Positions 23,101 through 32,752 of a DNA stretch of 64,000 bases are shown in pieces. A program made the position numbers and the translations under genes. The notes below the pieces were generated by a model, which saw only the letters and a list, made by a program, of their open reading frames with translations, did not search any database and was not told the DNA's origin. Numbering within the stretch: position 1 is the first letter of the stretch; each line of letters opens with the position of its first letter. This DNA is from Linnemannia schmuckeri (lineage: Eukaryota > Mortierellomycota > Mortierellomycetes > Mortierellales > Mortierellaceae), in assembly GCA_029449235.1 (NCBI GenBank), contig JANATG010000011.1:1022001-1086000 (forward strand), given 5' to 3'.

Positions 23101-23587
23101 GTCTGTACAAGACACCTTGCTTTCTAACATATTATTTTGGTCTGAGGATCAAATGCCAATGCACGTCGGGAAGTTACGTACATCTGCAAAAGATAAAGCT
23201 GGGGATTGATGTGTTGCGGACTTGCAACATGAACTTGGTTCCGCTACAATTTTAAGCATGCCAGTGCAAGAAGCTTACTTTTGACAACAAGTACTCTCTG
23301 TCACCTGTGAGATACTAAAGAGCTACTCGATCTATGGTCAATATGTGTAATTTTTACTAGGAGAAAGGATGTTTTCTTCTATTTTTGACACAGCAGCATT
23401 AAACTATAAAAGCTGATAGAGGATAGGATGAAAAAACCATCGATCTTCCTTGTTACACTTCTGGCCCATCCTCTGCTGGTCCCTTTTTCGCGCAGTTACC
23501 GGTTAGTGTTAACTTATATCCAGTCTTGTCGCACTTGAGCAACATGCGGTTGTTAATAGTTGATATTGAGCTGATTGTAAAGCTAGA

Positions 23588-23887
23588 ATGTCAAGCACTG
23601 AGCCTATTCCTGTCGAGGACTGTTCTCCAAAATCACCAGAGTCAAGGGTTATGTACAGTACATACTGGCAAAGCTTGCAGACTGGCCGAATGTTGCTGGG
23701 AATTCCCTTGCCGAATATCAAAACGAATGCCGACGTCGAGGTCATCTATGAGCCCCCGCCACCCAAGGAGAGGATATATGAGGCCAGACTCGCAGCCCTC
23801 AAGACTATTCCATCAAGGGACATTGCTTTGAAGGCCAACTCCATGTTATGTATGAAGCGCATAACACTCTTTTCCATTTGCCTTTGC

Positions 23888-23918
<31 letters not shown>

Positions 23919-26900
23919 GGGCTAGCCTATTCGACAGCCCGGTGTGTTAATCTTTCATCAATTCTTTTTTGATAGTCGGAGCCAAAGGGGCTTGGGGAAT
24001 TCGTATCAAAGGCATAGGTAACTTTACATCTGCAGCTGTCAAGATCCTACTGGGTGCGGTGGACACGAACATTTTCATCGTCAAGGCCAGGGAGATACTG
24101 AGTTGGATCGATGTAAATTCCGACCATGAATTCGTCGATTGGTTCCGTACCCTTTTGTACACTACCCCGGGCATCATGGCGTGGAAATTCCAGCCAACGT
24201 CTGGCGCGCCGCTAGCCATTTCAAGCACCTTTGACCTCATGAGGGAGATTTACATTGACGATGAGATTGTGCGTGCAGTCATGGAGCTCTTTTCCATGTC
24301 ATATGGCGCAGACGATCGATATCTCTTCATTCCTCCCCTTCAGATCATTTCCTGGGGTCAAAATATCCATTGGGAATGGAAGGAGGACCTAGTCAAGAGT
24401 GGACGACTCGAAAAGGCATTCGCAGTTGTTTATATGACGGGTCACTGGGGTGCTCTTGAAGTCGATTTTAAGCGGCGCAAGATCTCATTTGGGGATTCTC
24501 TCTCGTATCCTATTCCTAACAAGACCATCGACAACGTTCGCAATTGGATAAAATGCTGCGGCATTGACATTGGTCGGTGGGACTGCGACACTGGACACTT
24601 TGCCGTTCCTCAACAACCTCCTGGAAGCGGATCGTGCGCTGTTAATGCCATTAATGCAGTGGAGAGGAGCGTGAATCCAAGGACAGCAATTTGGACCCAT
24701 GCGAAGTCTGCGCAACATCGGTTAAGGCTTCTTAAGCTGGTAACCGGCTATAGCAAGGTAAATATTGTTACAAAACATTAAACTTTATTACTATGCACAA
24801 AAATCACCTTTTTTCAACTCTAACAATCATTATTAACATGTAGATCGAACGTCAAGGTCATTGCGATGTTGCTACGAAAAGTGGTCGGAACCGAGGAGAG
24901 GTAGTGATACTTGGTCACAGAGCCATATCAGGAATGAAGGCTGCTGAGGGGAAAGTTAGTGAGGAGATTGGTAAGGACATTGCCGAGGTGGAGATTGCCG
25001 AGGTGGAGATTGCTGAGGAGGAGATCGCTGAGGGGGGGATTGCTGAGGGGGAGATTGCTGAGGGGGAGATTGCTGAGGGGGAGATTGCTGAGGGGGAGAT
25101 TGCTGAGATGGAGATGGCTGAGGGGGAGATGGCTGAGGGGGAGATTGCTGAGGGGGAGATTGCTGAGGACAATGCTGGTGCTGAAACTAGCGTGGTGGAC
25201 AAGCCTGATGAGATGAGTAACGGATCGATGTGGATACCTCAAGTCGGCCAACAATTTGAAAGTCTGGAAGACTTTGAAGATCAAATCCATCCTTGGGCAC
25301 ATCGACAAGGATTTCAGTTGCGACGAATGCAGTCCAGGCTTGATGAACAACATGGCCAACGTCCCCGAGGTAAATATTGAAACTGCTGGTTGTAAGTGCT
25401 CCTCCTTGAATACCTCCGCCTAACTCATGTATTCTGCTTATGAATAGTAATTTTCGGTTGTTTGCACGGCGGCAAATATGAATCGCGGAAAAACGTGGAT
25501 CCAGAAAAGCATCGCAACAAGATTTCCAAGCGCACCAACTGCCCTTGCCGTATTGTTCTTCGATCTCCAAAAGTAATATCTCCGTACTGGCACATCACTA
25601 CCATTGTCACAGCTCACAGCGGTCATGGGTTCGAGCAAGGCACCTTGGAGTTCAACCGACGCGACAGACGGCTTACCGACAAGATGCTGGAGCAGATTTC
25701 TTTTCTGGCAGGCAGATTCAACGCGAAGCAAATAATCTACTTGCTGAACCAAGACTGGCCTGACAAAGTGTTCGATCTTCGTACAGTCACTAACGCCATC
25801 CAAAAGGAGAGGAACAACGTGTGCTCTGATGGCTCCGAGGCTGCAGAGTTATACAAGCTTCTACAAGACAAGGCGCGCAAGGACAAGGACTGGTTCTTTG
25901 CAACAGAACTTGATGCCGAAGGACGACTTCAACGAATATTCTGGATGAGTCCTTCTCAAAGATCCCTCTACCGACGCTATCGAGATGTGGTCCTCAGCGA
26001 TAATACCTTCAAGACAAACCGGTTTAGTATGCCCCTCAATGCTCTCGTTATCGTCGACAACAATGGAAGAAGTCGCCTGGTTGGATGTTCATTGGTTTCC
26101 GGAGAGTACACAGAGGATTATGAATGGATTTTACGACAGCTGTTGATGGCAAACGACAACCTTGCTCCGCATACTATTATTGTCGATGATGACCATGCAA
26201 TGGAAGCTGCCTGCGCCAACGTCATTGGACACACGGTTCTCTTGAACTGCATCTGGCATCTTGGACACCAAAATCTAAACAAGAATCTTCGTGGCGCGCT
26301 CGGCAAGAGCTGGCAGGCTTTTATTTCCGCCTTTTGGACAACACGAAATGCTCTCACAGCTATCGATTTCGAGCATAGGTGGTCGCAGCACGTTGCAGTC
26401 TTTGGCGTTGGCAAACCAGGCGTTGAGGCTTACTTGGAGAGGATCTTTGAGCGTCGCGAACACTGGGCCTGGCCGTGGGTTGGTACAAGATTTACCGCTG
26501 GAATGCAGGCAACACAAAGGGTGGAGGGTGTAAACGCGATCATCAAGCGAGCCGTTAACAGCAAGACCTCTCTTCCAGTCCTCTTCGAGTCTACTGAAAC
26601 GATGTTATCGGATGAGGCCAGGACGTCGAGGTATCTCCACTACAAGATGGATATGACAGCCGATCCTTCACTGACTCAATTCGCCAAGAACATGTTTGCT
26701 GATATTATTGATGTGAACAGTCGTTTTCTTGGTATTGCAGCAAAAGGCCAGATGATGATGGAGATGATGCGGTCCATCTATTATCAATCCGATCTGCACC
26801 AAGCTACCAAGGTCGAAAGAGCTGCCGAAGACAATGAAGAGCAGTCAAACGAGGCACGCGATGATGAAGAGGTAAGCATAAAAAAAAATTGCTAGATGAT

Positions 26901-27920
26901 GAAAAATGCTAAAGCAGAAAAAAAAAAGAACAAGAAAAGAGGACAAAGCGCTAACGATTGCTCTTGTCTTCGTCTGTAGTTTGAGAAGGCATCCAAGGAA
27001 GAACGCTTGAAAACCAAGCTCAGTGGGGAGCAATTAAACGAGGCAAGCGATTATGAAGAGGTAAGCTTATCAAAAAAAAAAAAAAAGACTTGAAAGTTGC
27101 CGGGCCGAAAAAAAAACAAACGATAGAACAAGGCGCTAATGACTGCTCCTGCCTTTGTCTGTAGATTGAGAAGGCATCCCGGGATGACCGTGTGAAAACC
27201 TCGCTCGAGTCCTTGATTACAGCTGCTACTTGTGATCGGATAAAGTGCGTGTTTGATGTGACATACCGCCTAGACGTTGCTCGAAAGTCACGACAGCATG
27301 TCATACTGCTGAAAGACGACTCGTACCTTTGTACTTGTCTTCTGCTCCAAAACAATGGAATTGTGTGTCGGCACTTTTTCCACCTCATGCAAGTCGATAG
27401 CCGATGCAAGTATCATCTCAAGCTAATTCCCAAACGGTGGTTCAAGGAAGAGCTACAGGATTCAATTGATCTTGAAGAGTCGATGGGGCCTTTCCTGCGC
27501 ACCAAGACGCAAAAGGCATATGTGGGCTCGGAGGACGTAAATGTCAATCCTACTGCCACGTACATGGTCGATATTCGAAAGATGTTTCCATTGGCGCCCT
27601 CCCTCTCGCGTGGTGATCAAAGTCAGCTTTCAAAAAAGCGCCGCTATGGGGAGATATCGGGTCTGATGAAGGATATTATTAAGGTGGTAGACTCAAATCC
27701 GGAGGTGTTCGAGATGGTCAAGGAGAGTCTCGATCAAGTCATTGTGGAAGGGAGAGGGGTTGAAGGAATGAAGGATCCAGCTCACGTAAAGACGAAAGGC
27801 AGACCCAAGACGTCGCGGATAAGGAGTGTAACCGAGGTCAAGAAGCACTCGACAAAGTGTGGAGTATGCAATGGAGAAGGTCACAATGCGAGAAAACATC
27901 GCTCCCAGTATGACCCCTAG
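23588..27920 (+). CDS. Ulp1-like protease / MULE transposase fusion protein
   Basis: Six exons join in phase: 23588-23849, 23976-24757, 24844-25369, 25448-26871, 26980-27060, 27165-27920, giving 1276 residues. Domains in order: a C48 (Ulp1/SENP-like) cysteine protease with GHW His about 244, GDS Asp about 261 and PQQPPGSGSC with Cys about 308; an acidic (I/M)AEGE repeat (about 390-453); a FAR1/WRKY-GCM1-type zinc finger reaching NCPCR and HSGHG; the MULE DDE domain with Asp 708 (VVLSDNTFKT), Asp 770-772 (IIVDDDHAM) with CIWHL after it, and Glu 883 (RVEGVNAII); a SWIM zinc finger (Cys 1081, Cys 1083, Cys 1093, His 1095); and a C-terminal CGVCNGEGHNARKH knuckle. The transposase would cut at the terminal repeats in the nucleus. 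The protease might act on SUMO or ubiquitin-like conjugates; this is inference. The exon 1 to 2 join rests on phase and splice signals alone and is the least certain. Confidence 0.85.
23924..23946. repeat. TIR-like sequence inside transposase intron 1
   Basis: CTATTCGACAGCCCGG (about 23927-23942) differs at one base from CTATTCGACAACCCGG of the terminal repeat and follows a run of about 27 T. Position: intron 1 of the protease-transposase gene. It may be the relic of an older element end. Confidence 0.55.
24979..25170 (+). repeat. 15-bp coding minisatellite
   Basis: About twelve to thirteen copies of a 15-bp unit (ATTGCTGAGGGGGAG type) encode (I/M)AE(G/V/M)E repeats in exon 3 of the transposase gene. 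The length stays in frame, so copy number could vary without breaking the gene. Confidence 0.9.
26836..27210 (+). repeat. Tandem exon-intron duplication in the transposase gene
   Basis: The end of exon 4, intron 4 and the start of exon 5 (about 26839-27020) resemble the end of exon 5, intron 5 and the start of exon 6 (about 27028-27205). Both copies read NEA(R/S)D.EE, then GTAAGC, an A-rich intron with GCTAA(C/T)GA, TCTGTAG, then (F/I)EKAS. Exon 5 (81 bp) is the product of this duplication. Confidence 0.8.
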
Positions 27921-28009
27921 TTACACTTAAATTAAACAAAAGACACGACATTTATACATTCACATTCCAAGACGATAGTAATTCTAGCATAACGATTGAA
28001 CCGCCGCTT

Positions 28010-28216
28010 CATCTAACCACCTTGCCCTTAACCACGCAGCCATCACCCTGTAGCTTAGCATACATACATACCCCAGTTCCCCTGTACAATAAATAGCCCC
28101 TTTCTCTGTCTTGACACGCATATGCCTTACTCCCTACTTTTGTTTCTTAAGCCCTTACCCCCACAATCTTGTCTCCTTCTATTCCCTTGTCCACACCCCC
28201 TTGCTCTGCTGCAATT
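28010..28216. repeat. Subterminal direct repeat, right copy
   Basis: Partner of 21290-21495, just after the transposase stop codon; it probably supplies the 3' UTR or polyadenylation region. Confidence 0.6.
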
Positions 28217-28750
28217 ACAATAGGTGCGGCTTCCCGTATAACTTTTGTTTGTTTTTTTTTTGGCAATTTTCTTTTGTGAGTGTTAAATGAAGTGCGAAGC
28301 TTCGATAGCTTTTATGCCTCTGTGACCAAGTTAGTGTTCTCCATGACTTGAATAATAATAACGAAAAAAGGGGAGCGATTCCTTTAGGCTATCTGTAACT
28401 AGAGCAGAGCACGGGGTTATGAACAGGAGAATAGAAGGAGACAAGGATGAGGGTAAAGACAAGAATATATTAGGAACGGGAGAAAAGCTTAAGAACGGAT
28501 ACTGTTTATTTACAAAAAGAGAAGGAGGTGTTACTAGTGTCTAGAAGGCGTGGTTGTTGGGAAGACTGGAGGCAAAGTAAGATAACAGTCCTCGCTGCTA
28601 TCACAGTATCCACAGCAGACACACTCATTCGTCATATACCACATAGCCTCCTGTTATATGGCAACCCGGGTTGAAAAATGAGAGTGGGTAGGGGGGTTGT
28701 CAAATAAGCAATGAAACTTTCCTAATAAGGAAAGGGTTGTCAAATAAAAT

Positions 28751-28781
28751 GAGCAACCCGGGTTGTCGAATAGATTAACCC
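28751..28781 (-). repeat. Right terminal inverted repeat of the MULE
   Basis: Inverted 31-bp match to the left end. Additional AGGGTTGTCAAATAA motifs (28706-28747) and GGCAACCCGGGTTG (28659-28672) lie inside, likely transposase binding sites. Confidence 0.93.
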
Positions 28782-28790
28782 TATTAAAAA
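28782..28790. repeat. 9-bp target site duplication, right copy
   Basis: TATTAAAAA, identical to 21113-21121. Confidence 0.9.
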
Positions 28791-28845
28791 ACCCTAAAAA
28801 AAACCCTAAAAGATCCCAAGGCACCGGTGAGTGATATGTGTAAGA

Positions 28846-29434
28846 GGGGGAAGAAGATATTTTGACTATAATGTAAGTTTAGTTACTCTGACACTATAGC
28901 TAGAATATCCAGATATTCTAACAGCATGTCAGATTATCAGCCCGTAAAAAGTTATTCTGACATTATAATTTTGGTAACATGTCAGAATATCTTTTTTTAC
29001 AGTCAGATTAACTCCTGCGCCCACATACAATAAACGCACTTTCACTTCGTTTTTATTTATGAAGGTCGAAATGGCCGTGAAAAATTCTACTAAAGAGGTA
29101 AAACGAAAACCTCCTATTCAAAGTTGCGAAACAAAATGGCCTTGAAAAAACTACTAGAAGAGGAAAAATGAAACGTCCTATTCAGAGTTGCGAAATGAAA
29201 TGGCGAAACGAAACGGATACCCAGGGCCAATCAAACTCTTGGACAAAAATAGGCACTTGAACTCACTTGACACTCTCCAAGGATCCACCCACCCTTAGAC
29301 TCGACATTTGATGTGCTGAAATGGATGGTGTTTATTTCCCTTCATATGAGTATTACATGTCAAAATATCCAGATAATCAGACATTGATGGCATGTCAGAA
29401 TAACTTTTCTTGAAAATGATAATTTGACAGCACA
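28846..29434 (+). repeat. Long inverted repeat, left arm
   Basis: Matches 31297-31870 in inverted orientation, about 85-90% by eye over nearly 590 bp. Shared blocks include GAAATGGATGGTGTTTATTT and the GAAGGTCGAAATG segment. Dense in TGTCAGA(A/T)TA motifs and their complements. Noncoding. Confidence 0.85.
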
Positions 29435-29605
29435 TGTCAGATTAGCTAGAAAAACGCTATTTTGACATCAATGTCAGATTAGTTATTCTGACATCAGATG
29501 AAAAAAATATGACTGAAGTCAGATTATCTCATAAAATATTATTCTGACATTACTGTCAGATTAATTATTCTGACATCTAATGTCATATTATCTTATTCCG
29601 TAAGA
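29435..29605. repeat. Cluster of TGTCAGATTA-type motifs
   Basis: TATTCTGACAT and TGTCAGATTA(A/T) alternate in both orientations about every 20-40 bp, forming short palindromes. It extends the left arm but has no partner beside the right arm. Confidence 0.6.
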
Positions 29606-29821
29606 GGGTCAAGTGTTTTCATGGCGCCAGGGCATGCAACTTCCCCTTTGATCGTCCAGGTTTGAGCAGGCTACGACCACATTATGAGATTCGAACAGGC
29701 TACGATAGCATTGTAAAAGCTCGGCGCTTTTTTTTTTTTTTTTTTTGTTGTAAGTAGCTTGGTACACTGTAAGACGAAAGGAGAGTAAGGCTCCTTTTTG
29801 GGATTTTACGGCCGCGTCTGT

Positions 29822-29905
29822 TGTTCACTTGCTTAATTGGTCCAATAGATCTCACTTTGTGAGGACCTTCGCTGCGCGAAGGAGGTTTCGATCCCTGTCT
29901 ATGTA
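29822..29905 (+). repeat. tRNA-derived, SINE-like head
   Basis: GCTTAATTGG (29831-29840) resembles Pol III box A and GGTTTCGATCCC (29884-29895) resembles box B with one extra T. Between them a CCTTCG-CTGCG-CGAAGG hairpin mimics a long variable arm. The anticodon loop cannot be formed properly, so it is not called a tRNA. Confidence 0.4.
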
Positions 29906-30000
29906 AAGTGAGCCGAAAGGGAGACTATTCATTTTCTCATTCTTTTCCTCATTTTTTCCCTTTCGTTTTTTTTTGTGGTGCATTTTTCTACAGTTACGTT

Positions 30001-30079
30001 AGGCTCGACTCCACCCCCCAGGAGAAGGGCATGAGGCTTGCCTCATGCTCGCTTCTCGAGGGAAGTGGAGCCAAGCCTA
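30001..30079. repeat. Interrupted hairpin of about 79 nt
   Basis: Nested pairing: AGGCT/AGCCT, CTCCAC/GTGGAG, GAGAAG/CTTCTC and a perfect GCATGAGGC-TT-GCCTCATGC tip (30029-30048). Could be a cruciform, a folded noncoding RNA or a fold-back element. Confidence 0.6.
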
Positions 30080-30435
30080 CAGATATGTTCCACTCTCAAG
30101 AATCGTGGCCAGTGCACTTTAATGTTATTTCCATCTTGACTCACGTTTAGAAAGGGAAGAAAAACAATTTGGTGCTTGTAGTCGGACATACACACCAAGA
30201 GCAAAAAAGAAGAGGAAAATAAACCTATTATGTGGCATTATACTCGGATGAAAGAAAAAAAAAGTTAGTCAAGGAACGAAAAAGAAGCGAAAAGAAAAGA
30301 AAAGAAAAAAGAACTCAATGTATGGCCAGTGTACTCGCAACAGGAAAGTGTGAGCTCCAAGTACAAAAAAGAAACAAAAAGAAAAGAAAAAAGAAGCCTT
30401 TTGTCGCAGACAACACAGACTGACGCGTCAAAGGA

Positions 30436-30476
30436 AGAATAGTGGCGTCGGTGCTAGCCACCGACGCTACTATTCT
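30436..30476. repeat. Near-perfect 18-bp hairpin
   Basis: Left arm AGAATAGTGGCGTCGGTG pairs with CACCGACGCTACTATTCT with one G-T position and a short CTAGC loop. No element was recognised around it. Confidence 0.75.
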
Positions 30477-31296
30477 CATTTATTATGAAAGACAGTAGAT
30501 GTAGTTCGTTACAGATTCTTCTCGATATACACCTTTCACTATCATTTCCTTCCCACTCCCATCCGCAACCCTTCCATACCATTTTGCTCATCGGACTAAA
30601 CCCTGATAATTCGCTCCCGACATCCGACTTCAATCCACGACACCATTGTGTGATAGAGCACCCAGAAGAAAAAGAAAAAAGTATAAACATTGAAGAACGG
30701 GAAAGAAAGTGAAGAAGAAAAAGAAAAGAAATCAAAAAAAAGAAAGAAAGAAAGAAAGAAAGAAAGAAAAGAAAGAAAAAAATAGGCCGATGTGTAGCCT
30801 GTGCACACGGATGAAAAAAAAAAAAAAAAAAAAAAAAAACCGGCCAGTCGTTTATGCTCTGACACGATCATCAAAATATGAAAACGAATGAAAAATAAGC
30901 ACTTACACAGCCAGCGCGTCTAGATTTTTTTTGTACGCAATTTTTTTTCCATAGTAATAAAAAGCCTAAGGGAGGTATTTGAGAGTGAAAAGAGACTGCA
31001 TACCAAACCCTTTCAAGCGCCATCCATCAATCGTAATCCGGTCTACAACATGGCTCTATGCAACAATTGCCGCTGCTCTTCATGGCTGTAACGGAAGACT
31101 CCTCACAGCCTCAACGGAAGACAAAAAAAAAGGCTGAAATGGTGAAATGGTGATTACTGTTACCCTTAACTAAAACAAAATATTACAGATATCCCGTGCA
31201 GAGTAGGTGTCTGGGTTCAATTCCCGAGTTGACCGTTACATTTCCGAGTTAGTCCCTAAGCAGAAAACGCCAAATTTTTTTAACCTTAGAGAGAGA

Positions 31297-31870
31297 TGTG
31301 CTGTCAAATTATCATTTTCAAGGAAAGTTGTTCTGACATGCCATCAATGTCTGATTATCTGGATATTTTGACATGTAATACTCATATGAAGGGAAATAAA
31401 CACCATCCATTTCAGCACATCAAATGTCGAGTCTAAGGGTGGGTGAATCCTTAGAGAGTGTCAAGTGAGTTCAAGTGCCTTTTTTGTCCAAGAGTTCGAT
31501 TGGTCCTGGGTATCCGTTTCGTTTCGCCATTTCATTTCGCAACTCTGAATAGGACGTTTCATTTTTCCTCTTCTAGTAGTTTTTTCAAGGCCATTTCGTT
31601 TTGCAACTCTGAATAGGATGTTTCGTTTTACCTCTTTAAGTAGATTTTTTCGCGAGCATTTCGACCTTCATAAATAAAAACAAATTGAAAGGGAGTTTGT
31701 TGTACATGAACACAGCAGTTAATTTGACTATAAAAAAGATATTCTGACATGTTACCAAAATTATTTCGTCAGAATATCTGGTTAATCTGACGTGTTTGGA
31801 ATATCTGGCTAATCTAACTATAGTGTCAAAATAATTAAGCTGACATTATAGTCAGAATATTTTCTTCCTC
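31297..31870 (-). repeat. Long inverted repeat, right arm
   Basis: Partner of 28846-29434. The outer ends also pair (both read GGAAGAA then TATT.TGACTATAATGT going inwards), so the two arms could be the long terminal repeats of a 3.0 kb foldback-type element. Confidence 0.8.
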
Positions 31871-31872
31871 TA

Positions 31873-32389
31873 TTTGTTGCCCATCCTTTTTTGGCTCCTT
31901 ATATGTTGCCCATAGTTAAAGTCTATTCGTTGCTCCCTCCCCTCAGTTGCCATCGGAAATTGAATACTCTTAAACGTTGCCAAAAAAGCGTCAATCTGTT
32001 GCCCACCCCACAAAATTATTTGTTGCCCTTGACATAGTTGCCCCATGCATTGAGCTGCATCCTCATGAGCCGCGTATTTTCTTTGTTCCCTTTCTCGTTC
32101 TCTTTCTCCCACCTGAACCATTACTGACATGGTTGCCTCATGTATCAAGCTGTATACCTATGAGGTCCCTGACACACATGCATGACACAAGCAGCAAGAG
32201 ATCAATTCTCTACAGATAGATGATGCCGCAGCGCAGGTGGGGGAAGGAAGATAGGGCAACATATAGCGGCAGAGTCGTGGGCAACGTTTAAGATTTTGGG
32301 GCGGGCACCAGACTAGAGCAAAATTGTGGGCAACGAATAGACCTTACTATGGGCAATAAATAAGGAGCCAAAAAGGGGTGGGCAACGAA
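31873..32389. mobile_element. MITE-like element with GTTGCCC repeats
   Basis: The ends are inverted repeats of about 60 bp: left TTTGTTGCCCA...GGCTCCTTATATGTTGCCC, right the inverted TTCGTTGCCCA...GGCTCCTTATTTATTGCCC. A possible TA duplication flanks it (31871-31872, 32390-32391), as in Tc1/mariner-type MITEs. Inside, GTTGCCC or GGGCAAC recurs at least ten times. It is too short to code for a transposase. It abuts the end of the right inverted arm. Confidence 0.7.
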
Positions 32390-32752
32390 TATATATGCCC
32401 AATGGGAAGTAGAAAATGCCGTCGGTATGTCTTTCTTCATTTTTTTTTTTTTAAGCGTAATGAAGATGCTGGAGCGGTAAGATATTCTTTTACCTTATCA
32501 TTTTACGCGTCTTACTTCGCCTTTTTTAATGTTAGAAGGCAAGCAAAAAAAATGACGAGGAGCTTTTTTTCCAAGATTGAAAGGGTTTATTGCAAGTGCG
32601 ATGCGGAAAAAGATAGAATAACAAAAAATGTAGGTGCAACAGGACGCCTTAGAATAAGAGAGCGAAAAAAAAGCGATGAAAAGTAGGTGACGATTGAGTA
32701 AGAAAAAGGGGGTCGGTAGAATACAAGAGTAGAAAAAAAAAGATTAAGACGC

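Larger units (their letters stand above)
21122..28781. mobile_element. Complete Mutator-like DNA transposon (7.66 kb)
   Basis: Bounded by 31-bp perfect terminal inverted repeats beginning GGGTTAATCTATTCGACAAC and by a perfect 9-bp target duplication. Contents, left to right: subterminal CAACCC motifs, a zinc-finger passenger gene on the minus strand, a 107-bp tandem repeat array, a six-exon protease-transposase gene on the plus strand, a subterminal direct repeat and further CAACCC motifs. All main reading frames are open, and the identical target duplications and end repeats point to a fairly recent insertion, so the element may still be active. That last point is inference. Confidence 0.92.
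29606..31296. other. Interior between the inverted arms
   Basis: No coding frame is convincing. It holds a tRNA-like segment, two strong hairpins, purine-rich tracts (30230-30410, 30660-30780), A runs (30811-30839) and a T run (29729-29746). A tRNA T-arm-like GGGTTCAATTCCC is at 31212-31224 without a matching cloverleaf. Confidence 0.5.

Noticed and set aside
22576..23130. 184-codon minus-strand frame over the 107-bp repeats as a repeat protein
   Set aside because: The period is not a multiple of three, so successive units give unrelated peptides; there is no sign of codon constraint.
28790..28812. AACCCTAAAAAAAACCCTAAAA as an interstitial telomere repeat
   Set aside because: Only two CCCTAA cores with irregular A spacing; not a telomeric array.
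31200..31250. tRNA at the GGGTTCAATTCCC sequence
   Set aside because: Only the T-arm-like part is present; no D arm, anticodon arm or acceptor stem can be formed.
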